Source of the DNA: an uncultured Lachnospiraceae bacterium
GTDB taxonomy: Bacteria > Bacillota > Clostridia > Lachnospirales > Lachnospiraceae
DNA length: 64,000 nucleotides
Direction of reading: 5' to 3'
Assembly: GCA_900549665.1 (NCBI GenBank)
Contig: URPH01000008.1
Coordinates: 20,003-84,002 of the forward strand
The position numbers and the translations under genes were made by a program. Under the pieces are notes generated by a model. The model made no database searches, had not been told where the DNA came from, and saw nothing but the letters and a program-made list of their open reading frames with translations. This document shows positions 8,992 to 17,768 of this stretch, piece after piece; position 1 is the first letter of the stretch; every line of letters starts with the position of its first letter.

Positions 8992-9966
8992 TTAACGATA
9001 TAATGCTGTACTTACTGCATACTGATATTCATCAATACTCTTCTGCATAGCCAGTGCTTCATCAATATCAAAATCAACGAAATCTCCATGTGCATGTGCA
9101 ACAACACGGTTGGTCTTGCCGGCACACAGGATATCTGCAGCATAAGCGCCCATAATGGATGCATAATAACGGTCTTTACAGCTCGGACTTCCGCCTCGCT
9201 GCATGTAACCGATGATGGTTGCCCTTGTCTCAATACCGGTGGCTGCCTCAATTCTTCTTGCCATGGAAGTGGAATGTCCGATTCCTTCGGCATTGACGAT
9301 AATATGATGGGTCTTTCCAAGCTTTCTGTTGCGGATGATATTGTTGATGATCGCCTGCTCGTTGTAATCGTATTTTTCCGGAAGCAGGATGTCATCGGCA
9401 CCGCTTGCAACACCACACCACAGTGCGATATAACCGGCATTACGTCCCATAACCTCTACAATACTGCAGCGTTCATGGGATGAAGATGTATCCCTGATCT
9501 TGTCAATGGCTTCCATTGCCGTATTGATCGCCGTATCAAATCCGATCGTGTAATCTGTACAGGAAATATCCAGGTCGATGGTTCCGGGAATACCGATCGT
9601 ATTGATGCCATGCTTGGACAATGCCTGCGCTCCACGATAGGAGCCGTCACCTCCGATGACAACAATGCCGTCAATGCCGTATTTGCGGCATACTTCAGCA
9701 CCCTTTGCCTGTCCTTCCTCTGTCTTGAATTCCATGCATCTGGCAGTTCCCAAAATCGTACCGCCCTTCTGGATGGTGTCGGATACATCATGACTGTTCA
9801 GATCAATGATTTCCTCATTTAACAGTCCCTGATACCCTTTCTTTATACCTTTAACTTTAACTCCGTTACCTATTGCTTTTCTGGTCACCGCACGAATCGC
9901 GGCATTCATTCCGGGAGCATCCCCGCCACTTGTTAAGACACCGATTGTTTTGATTTCTTTTGCCAT
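8992..9966 (-). CDS. pfkA: ATP-dependent 6-phosphofructokinase
   Basis: The committed step of glycolysis: fructose-6-phosphate to fructose-1,6-bisphosphate. The 324-residue length is typical. Seen motifs are GVLTSGGDAPGMNAAIRA (nucleotide loop, residues 9-26), GGDGSYRGA near 104 (Gly at the ATP-selecting position, so ATP rather than pyrophosphate use), GIPGTIDLDI near 126 with the catalytic Asp (usually seen as PGTIDND; here the last two residues are LD), and EVMGRNAGYIA near 168. The ATG at 9966 follows GGAGGAGACAGA. It has its own promoter and terminator, so it is a single-gene unit here. Confidence 0.95.
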   Translation of the reverse strand: MAKEIKTIGVLTSGGDAPGMNAAIRAVTRKAIGNGVKVKGIKKGYQGLLNEEIIDLNSHDVSDTIQKGGTILGTARCMEFKTEEGQAKGAEVCRKYGIDGIVVIGGDGSYRGAQALSKHGINTIGIPGTIDLDISCTDYTIGFDTAINTAMEAIDKIRDTSSSHERCSIVEVMGRNAGYIALWCGVASGADDILLPEKYDYNEQAIINNIIRNRKLGKTHHIIVNAEGIGHSTSMARRIEAATGIETRATIIGYMQRGGSPSCKDRYYASIMGAYAADILCAGKTNRVVAHAHGDFVDFDIDEALAMQKSIDEYQYAVSTALYR

Positions 9967-10000
9967 TCTGTCTCCTCCGTTTCGCTTAACACGTTGTCTT

Positions 10001-10029
10001 ATTTTAACCCTTTTTCTGCCCTAATTCAA
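10001..10029 (-). promoter_or_regulatory. predicted pfkA promoter
   Basis: On the minus strand, TTGAAT and TAAAAT are separated by exactly 17 bases, 35 bases upstream of the pfkA ATG. Confidence 0.55.
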
Positions 10030-10090
10030 TGCAATAATAAATCCTGTACGTACTTTTTACATATATTTTGCATAAAAACTCCTGCCGGAT

Positions 10091-13000
10091 CTATACAAGA
10101 CGGATATTTTCTTCTCCAAAGACAGCCTTTAAATTTTCTATCAGCACATCATCAGCCTTTACATTGCAATTGGGAGGAAGCTCCTTTATCATTTTTTCCT
10201 TCTCACAATAAATAGTGACCATATCCCTGCCTTCCGATTCTTTCATGATTTCTTCCAGCTTTGCCCGGTCCTTTTCATAGGCATCGATGGAAGCAAACTT
10301 TATCCAGAGCTTTTTTTGCGCATCATCAAATGCTACCACACTCTCCAGAATAAGCTTTCCGTCCTTTTCATCTTCGACATTGGTTCTTCCTGTCACAAAT
10401 ACCTTGGCTTCTTCCGCAAGCTTTGACCCATACATTTCATATTGTCTCGGAAATACAATGACCTCCACACTTCCTGCCAGATCCTCAATGGTAAGAAAAG
10501 CCATGATCTTATTGTTTTTTGTATATTTGACCGTTTTGCCTGCGATCAGCCCCCCGATTGTAGCCTTGATTCCGTCAGCAATCTGGTTTTGCTCCTGTCC
10601 TTCGTCGAGCTCATCATTGTATGCAAACTCTGCCGTTGTGGCAGAGATTCTCTTTTTCCAGAAGTCTTTATACTCGTCCAGCGGATGTCCGCTGACATAA
10701 AAACCGGTAACCTCTTTTTCAAAATTGAGTAAAACTTCTTTTTTAAATTCCGGAATATCCGGCATGCGGATATCAAACTCCTGCTTCTGCTCTTCGTCTG
10801 CAAAATCAAACAGGGAAAGCTGCCCGGCCAGATTATTTTTCTGGTTTCTCTGAATATTATCCATGATCGGACCATATATATTCATCTTTTGGGCACGGTT
10901 TCCGGGCAGTGTATCAAAAGCTCCGGCCTTAATAAAGTTTTCAACCAGACGCTTATTGATATCCTGGTCGATCAGGCGGGAAATAAAATCCTGCAGTGTC
11001 TTGTACGGACCGTTTTTTTCACGCTCTCTTACAATTACATCCACTACCTGGTTTCCCACACCTTTGATCGCAGTCAGTGCATAAATGATAGCTCCGTCTT
11101 TTACCGAGAAACCGACAAGCCCTTCATTGACGTCGGGCGGCAAAATCTCAATGCCCATATTTTTACAGGTCATGATATATGCCGATATTTTTTTAGCTTC
11201 ATCGATGACAGATGTCAAAAGTGCAGCCATATACTCTACCGGATAATGATACTTGAGCCATGCCGTCTGATAGGCCACAACCGCATAACATGCTGCATGC
11301 GATTTATTAAATGCATACTTTGCAAAATCCATCATTTCGTCAAAGATATGCTCTGCAACTTCAACGCTGATGCCCTTTGCCACACATCCCGGAACGTTTT
11401 CCTCCTTATTGCCGTATACAAAGTTTTTGCGCTCCTGCTCCATCACGGAGGATTTTTTCTTGCTCATCGCACGGCGCACCAGATCGCTTCGCCCAAGCGT
11501 ATATCCGCCCAGGTCCCTGACGATCTGCATAACCTGCTCCTGATATACGATACAGCCATAGGTCGGCTCCAAAATCGGTTTCAGCTCCGGACAGGTATAG
11601 GTAACCTCATCCCGATTATTTTTGCCGTGAATATATTTGGGAATAAAATCCATCGGACCGGGACGGTAAAGAGAGATTCCCGCGATAACATCTTCCATGT
11701 TTTGCGGCTTCAATTCTTTCATGAAGCTCTTCATCCCATTACTTTCAAGCTGGAATACACCGTCTGTCCTGCCGGTCCAAAGTGATTCATAGACCTCTTT
11801 TTCATTGTAATCGATCCGGTCGATATCCACCTCTGTTCCGGTACTCATTCCGATCAGCTTGCAGGCATCCTCGATGATCGTCAGGTTGCGCAGTCCCAGA
11901 AAGTCCATTTTCAACAGTCCGAGCTGCTCTACCGTATCCTTTTCAAACTGGGTCACGATCGCACCCTCTGTACCTCTTGATAAAGGCACAAAATCGTCGG
12001 CCGGCCGCTGACAGATCACGACACCGGATGCATGTGTGGATGCATTTCTCGGAAGTCCCTCCAGTCTTTTACACATATCGATAAGCTCATGCACCTGCTC
12101 GTCGCTTTCATACAATGCCTTAAATTCCGGATTGAGCTCCAACGACTTTTCCAATGTGATATTCAGCTCCCTGGGGATCATCTTGGCGATAGAATCCGCA
12201 TAAGAATACGGCAGATCCATGACACGCGCCACATCCCTTATGACGCCTTTAGCCGCCATCGTACCAAAGGTAATGATCTGCACAACCTTGTCGGCACCGT
12301 ATTTTTCACTGACATAATCAATGACCTTCTGGCGACCCTCCGGGCAGAAATCCACATCAATATCGGGCATGGTCACACGCTCCGGATTGAGGAAACGCTC
12401 AAAGATCAGATTGTAGCGGATCGGGTCCACCTGCGAAATCTTTAGGCAGTAGGCAACCATACTTCCCGCTGCCGATCCACGCCCCGGTCCTACCATGATC
12501 CCATGGTTTCTGGCATAATTGATAAAATCCCACACGATCAGGAAATAATCGACATAGCCCATTGTCCGGATCGTATCCAGCTCAAACTGCAGTCTTCCGG
12601 AAAGTGAACCGTCCTCATCGGATTCATAGCGCTCTGCCAGTCCGTCATAGCACAATTTGTTGAGATAAGTCCAGGAATCATAACCCTCGGGAACATCAAA
12701 TTTAGGCAGCTTCGTTACACCGAATTCAATCTCCACATGGCATCTGTCGGCAATCTTCTGGGTATTGTCGAGTGCCTCTGAGGCATAGGGGAACAGAGCC
12801 CGCATTTCTTCCTCGCTCTTGATATAATATTGTCCGCCTTCATAACGCATACGGTCTTCGTCTGCCAGCTTTTTACCGGTCTGAAGACACAAAAGGATAT
12901 CATGGGGCTTTACATCCTCTGCATAGGTATAATGGACATCATTGGTCGCAACAAGAGGAATATCAAGCTCCTTACTCATGGAAAGCAGGGCCGCATTGAC

Positions 13001-13555
13001 GGTCTGCTGTTCGGCAAGCCCATGATCCTGCAGTTCCAGAAAGAAATTGTTTTTTCCAAAAATTGCTTCATAGCGCAGGGCTGATTTTTTAGCTTCATCG
13101 ATTAGCCCGCGCATGATATATCGCTGTACCTCACCGGCCAGACAGGCAGATAAGGCAATGATTCCCTCGTGATATTGCTCTAATATTTCCAGATCCACAC
13201 GTGGTTTGTAATAAAAACCCTCTGTATGTCCCTTGCTGACAATTTTCATCAGATTGGCATAACCGGTATTGTTTTCGGCAAGCAATACCAGATGATAATA
13301 CCGGTCCTCGCCTGCACCGGCTTCCTTATCAAAGCGGGAACCGGGTGCTACATATACTTCACATCCGAGAATCGGATTGATTCCGGCTTCTCTGGCTGCA
13401 CGATAAAAATTGATCACTCCGTACATAACACCGTGATCCGTGATCGCACAGCTGTCCATGCCCAGCTCTTTGACTCTTTTGACACATTCCTTTACCTTAT
13501 TAGAGCCATCAAGCAAAGAATATTCCGTATGCACATGCAGATGAGTAAATGCCAC
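10091..13555 (-). CDS. dnaE: DNA polymerase III alpha subunit (DnaE)
   Basis: A replicative-type C-family DNA polymerase subunit. In Firmicutes DnaE works beside PolC in lagging-strand primer extension. The start is a GTG at 13555, 7 bases after GGAGGA. The frame is open further upstream but would overlap pilT and lacks a site. The protein is 1154 residues. The PHP domain opens with FTHLHVHTEYSLLDG. The catalytic palm includes GPGRGSAAGS (about residue 350) and PDIDVDFC (about 405). The helix-hairpin-helix region and a C-terminal OB fold (GLIAGKTVKYTKNNK) follow. It is encoded 85 bases after pilT and could be cotranscribed with it. Confidence 0.95.
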   Translation of the reverse strand: MAFTHLHVHTEYSLLDGSNKVKECVKRVKELGMDSCAITDHGVMYGVINFYRAAREAGINPILGCEVYVAPGSRFDKEAGAGEDRYYHLVLLAENNTGYANLMKIVSKGHTEGFYYKPRVDLEILEQYHEGIIALSACLAGEVQRYIMRGLIDEAKKSALRYEAIFGKNNFFLELQDHGLAEQQTVNAALLSMSKELDIPLVATNDVHYTYAEDVKPHDILLCLQTGKKLADEDRMRYEGGQYYIKSEEEMRALFPYASEALDNTQKIADRCHVEIEFGVTKLPKFDVPEGYDSWTYLNKLCYDGLAERYESDEDGSLSGRLQFELDTIRTMGYVDYFLIVWDFINYARNHGIMVGPGRGSAAGSMVAYCLKISQVDPIRYNLIFERFLNPERVTMPDIDVDFCPEGRQKVIDYVSEKYGADKVVQIITFGTMAAKGVIRDVARVMDLPYSYADSIAKMIPRELNITLEKSLELNPEFKALYESDEQVHELIDMCKRLEGLPRNASTHASGVVICQRPADDFVPLSRGTEGAIVTQFEKDTVEQLGLLKMDFLGLRNLTIIEDACKLIGMSTGTEVDIDRIDYNEKEVYESLWTGRTDGVFQLESNGMKSFMKELKPQNMEDVIAGISLYRPGPMDFIPKYIHGKNNRDEVTYTCPELKPILEPTYGCIVYQEQVMQIVRDLGGYTLGRSDLVRRAMSKKKSSVMEQERKNFVYGNKEENVPGCVAKGISVEVAEHIFDEMMDFAKYAFNKSHAACYAVVAYQTAWLKYHYPVEYMAALLTSVIDEAKKISAYIMTCKNMGIEILPPDVNEGLVGFSVKDGAIIYALTAIKGVGNQVVDVIVREREKNGPYKTLQDFISRLIDQDINKRLVENFIKAGAFDTLPGNRAQKMNIYGPIMDNIQRNQKNNLAGQLSLFDFADEEQKQEFDIRMPDIPEFKKEVLLNFEKEVTGFYVSGHPLDEYKDFWKKRISATTAEFAYNDELDEGQEQNQIADGIKATIGGLIAGKTVKYTKNNKIMAFLTIEDLAGSVEVIVFPRQYEMYGSKLAEEAKVFVTGRTNVEDEKDGKLILESVVAFDDAQKKLWIKFASIDAYEKDRAKLEEIMKESEGRDMVTIYCEKEKMIKELPPNCNVKADDVLIENLKAVFGEENIRLV

Positions 13556-13640
13556 GTGTATTTCCTCCGTAAAACTTCTGATTTCTTTGATACCACATGT
13601 TGTGGTTTCTGTACTTTCCGTTGTCCGGACAGGTATCTTA

Positions 13641-14681
13641 TCAGATGCGCAGCTCCTTTGGATTATTGGCTGCCGCAACCGCCTCTTCCCGGGATATCCG
13701 GAAACTGCCCATCAATCTCTTAAGATCTGTCTCAAGGGTATGCATTCCCATTGCCATATTGCTCTGGATCGTACTCTGGATCTGATAGGTCTTATTGTCA
13801 CGGATCTGGGCCGCAACCGCATCATTGTTGAGCAGTACTTCTGTTGCAAGCACCATACCGTCTCCATCGAGTTCCGGTATCAAAAGCTGCGTCACAACTC
13901 CCCTCAGAACATTGGCAAGCTGTGTTCGCGCCTGACCCTGCGCATGCGGCGGATATGCATCCAGAATACGCTCAATTGTCTGCGAGGCACTGGTCGTATG
14001 TAAAGTAGAGATAACCAGATGTCCTGTTTCGGCTGCGGTAATCGCGGCACTGATCGTCTCATAATCACGCATTTCACCCACCATGATAATATCGGGATCC
14101 TCACGCAGGGCAGACCGTACCGCTTTGGCAAAGGAATCGACATCCTTTCCCACCTCTCTTTGATGAATCATGGACTTGTTGTGATAATACACATATTCAA
14201 TCGGATCTTCAATTGTCATAACATGAAGATTTCTGGTACGATTGATATAGTCGATCATGGAAGCCATTGTCGTCGTCTTACCGGAGCCGGTCGGTCCCGT
14301 AATAAGCACAAGTCCTCTTGGCTCATCAATCAGCTTTTGCACCGGCACAGGAATCGTCAGTTCCTCAAATGAGGGTATCTCCTGATTCAGAATACGATAA
14401 GATGCCGCAATGTTGTTACGTTGATGATAAACATTTGCGCGAAGACGAAAACCGTTATTTGCAAACAACGCAAAATCAAGGTCCTCTCCGCTCAATACCT
14501 TTTCTTTCTGCTCATCCGTCAGCGACTCCAGAATCATCTGTTTTGATTCCTCCGCTGTCGGAGCATCCGGCAGAATTTCCAATTTGCCAAAACGGCGCAG
14601 AGCGCATGCCGTACCAACGGTCACGTGTACATCTGAAGCCTGTCTGGCGATTGCATAGTCAATCAGTTCCTGGAATGTCAT
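13641..14681 (-). CDS. pilT: PilT type IV pilus retraction ATPase
   Basis: A hexameric secretion-superfamily ATPase that depolymerises type IV pili to drive twitching. The 346 residues carry all landmarks: Walker A GPTGSGKTTT near residue 129, the Asp box MTIEDPIEYV near 158, Walker B DPDIIMVGEMRD near 195, the His box AAETGHLVISTLHT near 217, and a PilT-type AIRE-like region near the C-terminus (QLLIPELDGDG then an ATEVLL segment). No pilin, PilB, PilC or PilM-type genes are in the window, so its partners must lie elsewhere. Position upstream of dnaE is unusual for pilus genes. Confidence 0.93.
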   Translation of the reverse strand: MTFQELIDYAIARQASDVHVTVGTACALRRFGKLEILPDAPTAEESKQMILESLTDEQKEKVLSGEDLDFALFANNGFRLRANVYHQRNNIAASYRILNQEIPSFEELTIPVPVQKLIDEPRGLVLITGPTGSGKTTTMASMIDYINRTRNLHVMTIEDPIEYVYYHNKSMIHQREVGKDVDSFAKAVRSALREDPDIIMVGEMRDYETISAAITAAETGHLVISTLHTTSASQTIERILDAYPPHAQGQARTQLANVLRGVVTQLLIPELDGDGMVLATEVLLNNDAVAAQIRDNKTYQIQSTIQSNMAMGMHTLETDLKRLMGSFRISREEAVAAANNPKELRI

Positions 14682-14800
14682 AACATAATCCCCCTTTTCA
14701 TATTTAATAGCATGTCAGCCAATTCTCAAAGACCGCAAAATCATTTATCCCCTAATAAATGACCTGATCTCTGATCATCACTACCAACATTATACATAAT

Positions 14801-14840
14801 AATATAAGGGTTGAAGCACAAAAACTTCAACCCTTATATT
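14801..14840 (-). terminator. metK terminator
   Basis: A perfect 16-bp stem (AATATAAGGGTTGAAG and its complement) around an 8-base loop, 7 bases past the metK stop, followed on the minus strand by an ATTATTATG stretch. Confidence 0.75.
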
Positions 14841-14847
14841 TATTTTC

Positions 14848-16035
14848 TTATAAATATTTTTTCAATACATCGATCTTATCCGTCTTCTCCCACGGCAGAT
14901 CAAGATCATTACGTCCGAAATGTCCGTAAGCTGCCGTCTGTTTATAAATCGGGCGGCGAAGATCAAGCATCCTGATAATACCGGCCGGTCTTAAGTCAAA
15001 GTTGTCACGGATCACATTTACCAGTGCCTCATCGGAAATCTTTCCGGTGCCGAATGTATCAACCATAACAGATGTCGGCTGTGCCACGCCGATAGCATAA
15101 GATAACTGGATCTCGCATTTTTCCGCCAGTCCGGCAGCCACAATATTTTTGGCAACATATCTTGCAGCATATGCAGCCGAACGGTCAACCTTTGTACAGT
15201 CCTTTCCGGAAAAAGCTCCACCGCCGTGACGGGCATATCCGCCGTATGTGTCTACGATAATCTTACGTCCGGTAAGCCCTGCATCTCCGTGCGGTCCACC
15301 GATCACAAAACGTCCGGTCGGATTGATAAAGAACTTGGTCTCGTCGTCGATCATTTCCTTTGGAAGGATCGGATCAAATACATATTTTTTGATATCTTTA
15401 TGGATCTGTTCCTGTGTCACATCATCATCATGCTGTGTAGAAAGAACAACCGCTTCAAGACGGAAGGGTCTGCCGTTCTCATCATATTCAACAGAAACCT
15501 GTGACTTTCCGTCGGGTCTTAAATAAGTAAGTGTGCCGTCTTTACGCACCTTGGTAAGCTGCTGTGCCAGCTTGTGTGCCAGACTGATCGGATAAGGCAT
15601 AAGCTCCGGTGTTTCGTTGGATGCATAACCAAACATCATACCCTGGTCACCTGCACCGATTGCTTCGATCTCATCATCGGACATCTTGTTTTCTTTGGCT
15701 TCCAATGCCTTGTCAACTCCCAGAGCGATATCGGCAGACTGCCGATCCAGTGCTGACATAACAGCCATGCTCTTGTAATCAAAGCCCATATCCGAGCTTG
15801 TATATCCGATTTCTTTAACTGTATCACGGACAATTGCCGGAACATCAAGTACGGCTTTGGTTGTAATCTCGCCTGTTATCAGAGCAAATCCTGTACAACA
15901 CGCAGTTTCACATGCAACCCTGCTCATCGGATCCTGTTCCATGCAGGCATCTAAGATTGCATCGGAAATGGCATCACAGACCTTGTCAGGATGGCCTTCC
16001 GTTACTGATTCGGATGTAAATAATCGTTTCTCCAT
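14848..16035 (-). CDS. metK: S-adenosylmethionine synthetase
   Basis: It makes S-adenosylmethionine from ATP and methionine. At 395 residues it is the normal length. Motifs are FTSESVTEGHPDKVCDAISD (residues 6-25, methionine and ATP contacts), GAGDQGMMFGYA near 118, and the glycine-rich GGGAFSGKDCTKVDRSAAY loop near 270. The ATG at 16035 is preceded by AGGAGGAAAAAG. The gene has its own promoter with an S-box riboswitch and a terminator in the leader, so synthesis is expected to fall when S-adenosylmethionine is plentiful. Confidence 0.97.
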   Translation of the reverse strand: MEKRLFTSESVTEGHPDKVCDAISDAILDACMEQDPMSRVACETACCTGFALITGEITTKAVLDVPAIVRDTVKEIGYTSSDMGFDYKSMAVMSALDRQSADIALGVDKALEAKENKMSDDEIEAIGAGDQGMMFGYASNETPELMPYPISLAHKLAQQLTKVRKDGTLTYLRPDGKSQVSVEYDENGRPFRLEAVVLSTQHDDDVTQEQIHKDIKKYVFDPILPKEMIDDETKFFINPTGRFVIGGPHGDAGLTGRKIIVDTYGGYARHGGGAFSGKDCTKVDRSAAYAARYVAKNIVAAGLAEKCEIQLSYAIGVAQPTSVMVDTFGTGKISDEALVNVIRDNFDLRPAGIIRMLDLRRPIYKQTAAYGHFGRNDLDLPWEKTDKIDVLKKYL

Positions 16036-16063
16036 CTTTTTCCTCCTATTTGTTAAAAACGCA

Positions 16064-16090
16064 TAAAAAAACCGCTTTACAAAAAGCGGA
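16064..16090 (-). terminator. riboswitch expression-platform terminator
   Basis: Stem CCGCTTT / AAAGCGG followed on the minus strand by seven T residues, between the S-box aptamer and metK. It forms the OFF state when S-adenosylmethionine binds. Confidence 0.9.
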
Positions 16091-16109
16091 CCACATTAGA
16101 CATAAAGAT

Positions 16110-16214
16110 CCTCTTATTGTTCGAATATCTCGCTCAGGTTGGCACCTTCCTCTGTCTGTAGGGGTTGCCGTGGCTTCACCGATCCTCTGTATCTCCACCA
16201 CTCTGAATAAGAGC
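16110..16214 (-). ncRNA. SAM-I (S-box) riboswitch
   Basis: On the minus strand the leader shows the S-box core in order. P1 begins CTCTTATTCAGAG and closes with AATAAGAG. The conserved GTGGTGGAGATACAG kink-turn region follows, then GATCGGTGAAGCCACGGCAACC, and AAGGTGCCAACCTGAGCGAGAT. It lies directly upstream of a terminator and metK, the classic arrangement for feedback control by S-adenosylmethionine. Confidence 0.96.
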
Positions 16215-16246
16215 CTTACCAATATTGAATTTTCATATCTAAACAC

Positions 16247-16275
16247 ACTATATTCGAAAACACAGAATGCGTCAA
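16247..16275 (-). promoter_or_regulatory. predicted metK promoter
   Basis: TTGACG and TATAGT with a 17-base spacer on the minus strand, about 33 bases upstream of the riboswitch aptamer. Confidence 0.7.
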
Positions 16276-16286
16276 GTCCTATTTTA

Positions 16287-16353
16287 TGATATCAGGGTCA
16301 AAAGGTCAAAAAGTCGTTCGTACCTGTACGATAAGACTTTTGAACCTGGGACC
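16287..16353 (+). repeat. dispersed hairpin repeat, copy A1 (first half only)
   Basis: Begins TGATATCAGGGTC and forms a strong hairpin: CAAAAAGTCGTTCGTA pairs with TACGATAAGACTTTTG around a 4-base loop, ending CCTGGGACC. Only the first module of the element is present. Related copies are at 16401-16532, 45634-45816, 55158-55276 and a fragment at 23391-23416. Confidence 0.85.
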
Positions 16354-16359
16354 TGTCAA

Positions 16360-16389
16360 TTGACATACTCTTCGAAAAAAAGGTATAAT
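16360..16389 (+). promoter_or_regulatory. predicted promoter for HD-GYP gene
   Basis: Consensus TTGACA and TATAAT separated by 18 bases. It lies between repeat copies A1 and A2, so copy A2 would form most of the 5' leader of the gene at 16557. Confidence 0.7.
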
Positions 16390-16400
16390 ATCATAATCCA

Positions 16401-16532
16401 TGATACCAGGGTCAAAAGGTCAAAAAATCGTTCATGCCTGCACGATAAGATTTTTGAACCCGGGACCAGCCAAACATGAGAAAGCAGCGATTTACGCAGT
16501 AAATCAGTGAATTTCGAATGTTTGAAAATTGT
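16401..16532 (+). repeat. dispersed hairpin repeat, copy A2
   Basis: The first module (hairpin CAAAAAATCG.. / ..CGATAAGATTTTTG) is followed by the second module: CCAAACATGAGAAAG, a perfect GATTTAC-GCA-GTAAATC hairpin, and TTTCGAATGTTTG. Relative to copy A1 a stem G-C pair is replaced by A-T. It sits in the predicted leader of the HD-GYP gene. Confidence 0.85.
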
Positions 16533-16556
16533 GCAAATGTGTGAAAGAAGGATACT

Positions 16557-17660
16557 GTGAAAAAATTACCCAGATCCGGGCTTACCCCCGGTATGATCGT
16601 CGGTGAAGATATCTTCAGCTATTCCAACCAGCTCATTGTGCCGAAAGGCTCGGTGCTTACAGACAAGGTCATCACCAGACTCGAATTTTATGCAATTCCA
16701 TATATAAAAATAGAAGATACCAGCCAAGAAGAAGCCGGCTCCGATACGACAGCCGATATTCCCATTGATGCTTCCACGGAAAGTATGGCTTATTCGGACC
16801 AGATCCGGTCCAGCCCCCAATTTATCCGGTACAAGACTGATTTTGATAATACGATTGGGGATTTTAAGGATAATATCAATGACATTGTCCAAAAGGGTGC
16901 CAAAATAGACACCAATGAGCTGCTCACACAGGCTACCCATCTGATCAGCAGCACCTCCAATACCTCCGATTTTTTTAATATGCTTCACAATATGCGCCAG
17001 TATGACGACCTGACCTTTGCACATTGTATGAATGTTGCTCTGATCAGCAATATTCTCGCAACCTGGCTTCATCTGCCACAGGACAAGGTTGAAACAGCGA
17101 CACTCTGCGGTCTTTTGCACGACATCGGCAAGCTTGCCATTCCCGATCAGATCATCAAAAAGCCCGGAAAGCTTACCGACGCTGAATACAAGACCATAAA
17201 GACGCATACGATTGAAGGCTACAATATCTTAAAGAATCAGGATATCAGTGAGCACGTCAAAAATGCCGCTTTAATGCATCATGAAAAATGTGATGGTTCC
17301 GGCTATCCGTTTGGTCTAAAAGGTGACAAGATCGATCCCTTTGCCAAGATCGTAGCCATAGCGGATGTTTATGATGCCATGACAGCGGCAAGGGTATACC
17401 GCGGTCCGTTGTGTCCGTTCCAGGTCATCGACATTTTCGAAAAAGAAGGTCTCCAGAAATACGAAGCCTCTTTTATATTGAAATTTTTACAAAATGTTGT
17501 AAACACCTATATCAACAACCGCGTACTGTTATCCGACGGAACAGTCGGTGATATCGTATATATCAACCAGTCCGCACTGTCCAGACCCATGATAAAAAGC
17601 GGCAGCCGTTTTATTGATCTGTCCGCCCATCCGGAATTGTATATCGAAAAGATCTTGTAA
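16557..17660 (+). CDS. HD-GYP domain c-di-GMP phosphodiesterase-type protein
   Basis: Probably hydrolyses cyclic di-GMP. An N-terminal domain (about residues 1-130) begins LPRSGLTPGMIVGEDIF, a segment often seen ahead of HD-GYP domains. The HD-GYP domain is about 155-320: LLHDIGKLAIPDQI, then HHEKCDGSGYPFGLKGD, IVAIADVYDAMTA and a conserved RVYRG end. The metal-binding HD, HH and D residues and the GYP loop are all present, so activity is plausible. The GTG start at 16557 follows GAAAGAAGGATACT. It is one of few plus-strand genes here, with its own promoter. A GGDEF protein at 31293-32582 could supply the opposing activity. Confidence 0.92.
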   Translation: MKKLPRSGLTPGMIVGEDIFSYSNQLIVPKGSVLTDKVITRLEFYAIPYIKIEDTSQEEAGSDTTADIPIDASTESMAYSDQIRSSPQFIRYKTDFDNTIGDFKDNINDIVQKGAKIDTNELLTQATHLISSTSNTSDFFNMLHNMRQYDDLTFAHCMNVALISNILATWLHLPQDKVETATLCGLLHDIGKLAIPDQIIKKPGKLTDAEYKTIKTHTIEGYNILKNQDISEHVKNAALMHHEKCDGSGYPFGLKGDKIDPFAKIVAIADVYDAMTAARVYRGPLCPFQVIDIFEKEGLQKYEASFILKFLQNVVNTYINNRVLLSDGTVGDIVYINQSALSRPMIKSGSRFIDLSAHPELYIEKIL

Positions 17661-17668
17661 ACGCAAAA

Positions 17669-17698
17669 TAAAAAAGACTATATCGATAGTCTTTTTTA
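17669..17698 (+). terminator. bidirectional terminator
   Basis: Symmetrical stem AAAAAAGACTA / TAGTCTTTTTT just past the HD-GYP stop and downstream of murA, so it can serve both converging genes. Confidence 0.85.
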
Positions 17699-17768
17699 TT
17701 TTGTCCTGTTTTAATCTGTATTTGTTTCATACATCCGTCTGCTCAAAATGCAGATAAAGCCATAGCAG

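Noticed and set aside
10889..11785. 298-codon plus-strand frame inside dnaE
   Set aside because: Antisense to conserved DnaE sequence; the composition reflects the opposing codons.
13556..13678. N-terminal extension of DnaE back to 13678
   Set aside because: It would overlap pilT, lacks a ribosome site, and conserved DnaE sequence begins at the GTG at 13555.
16401..16532. Cyclic di-GMP riboswitch before the HD-GYP gene
   Set aside because: The conserved GEMM core is absent, and the sequence is a repeat found at other loci.
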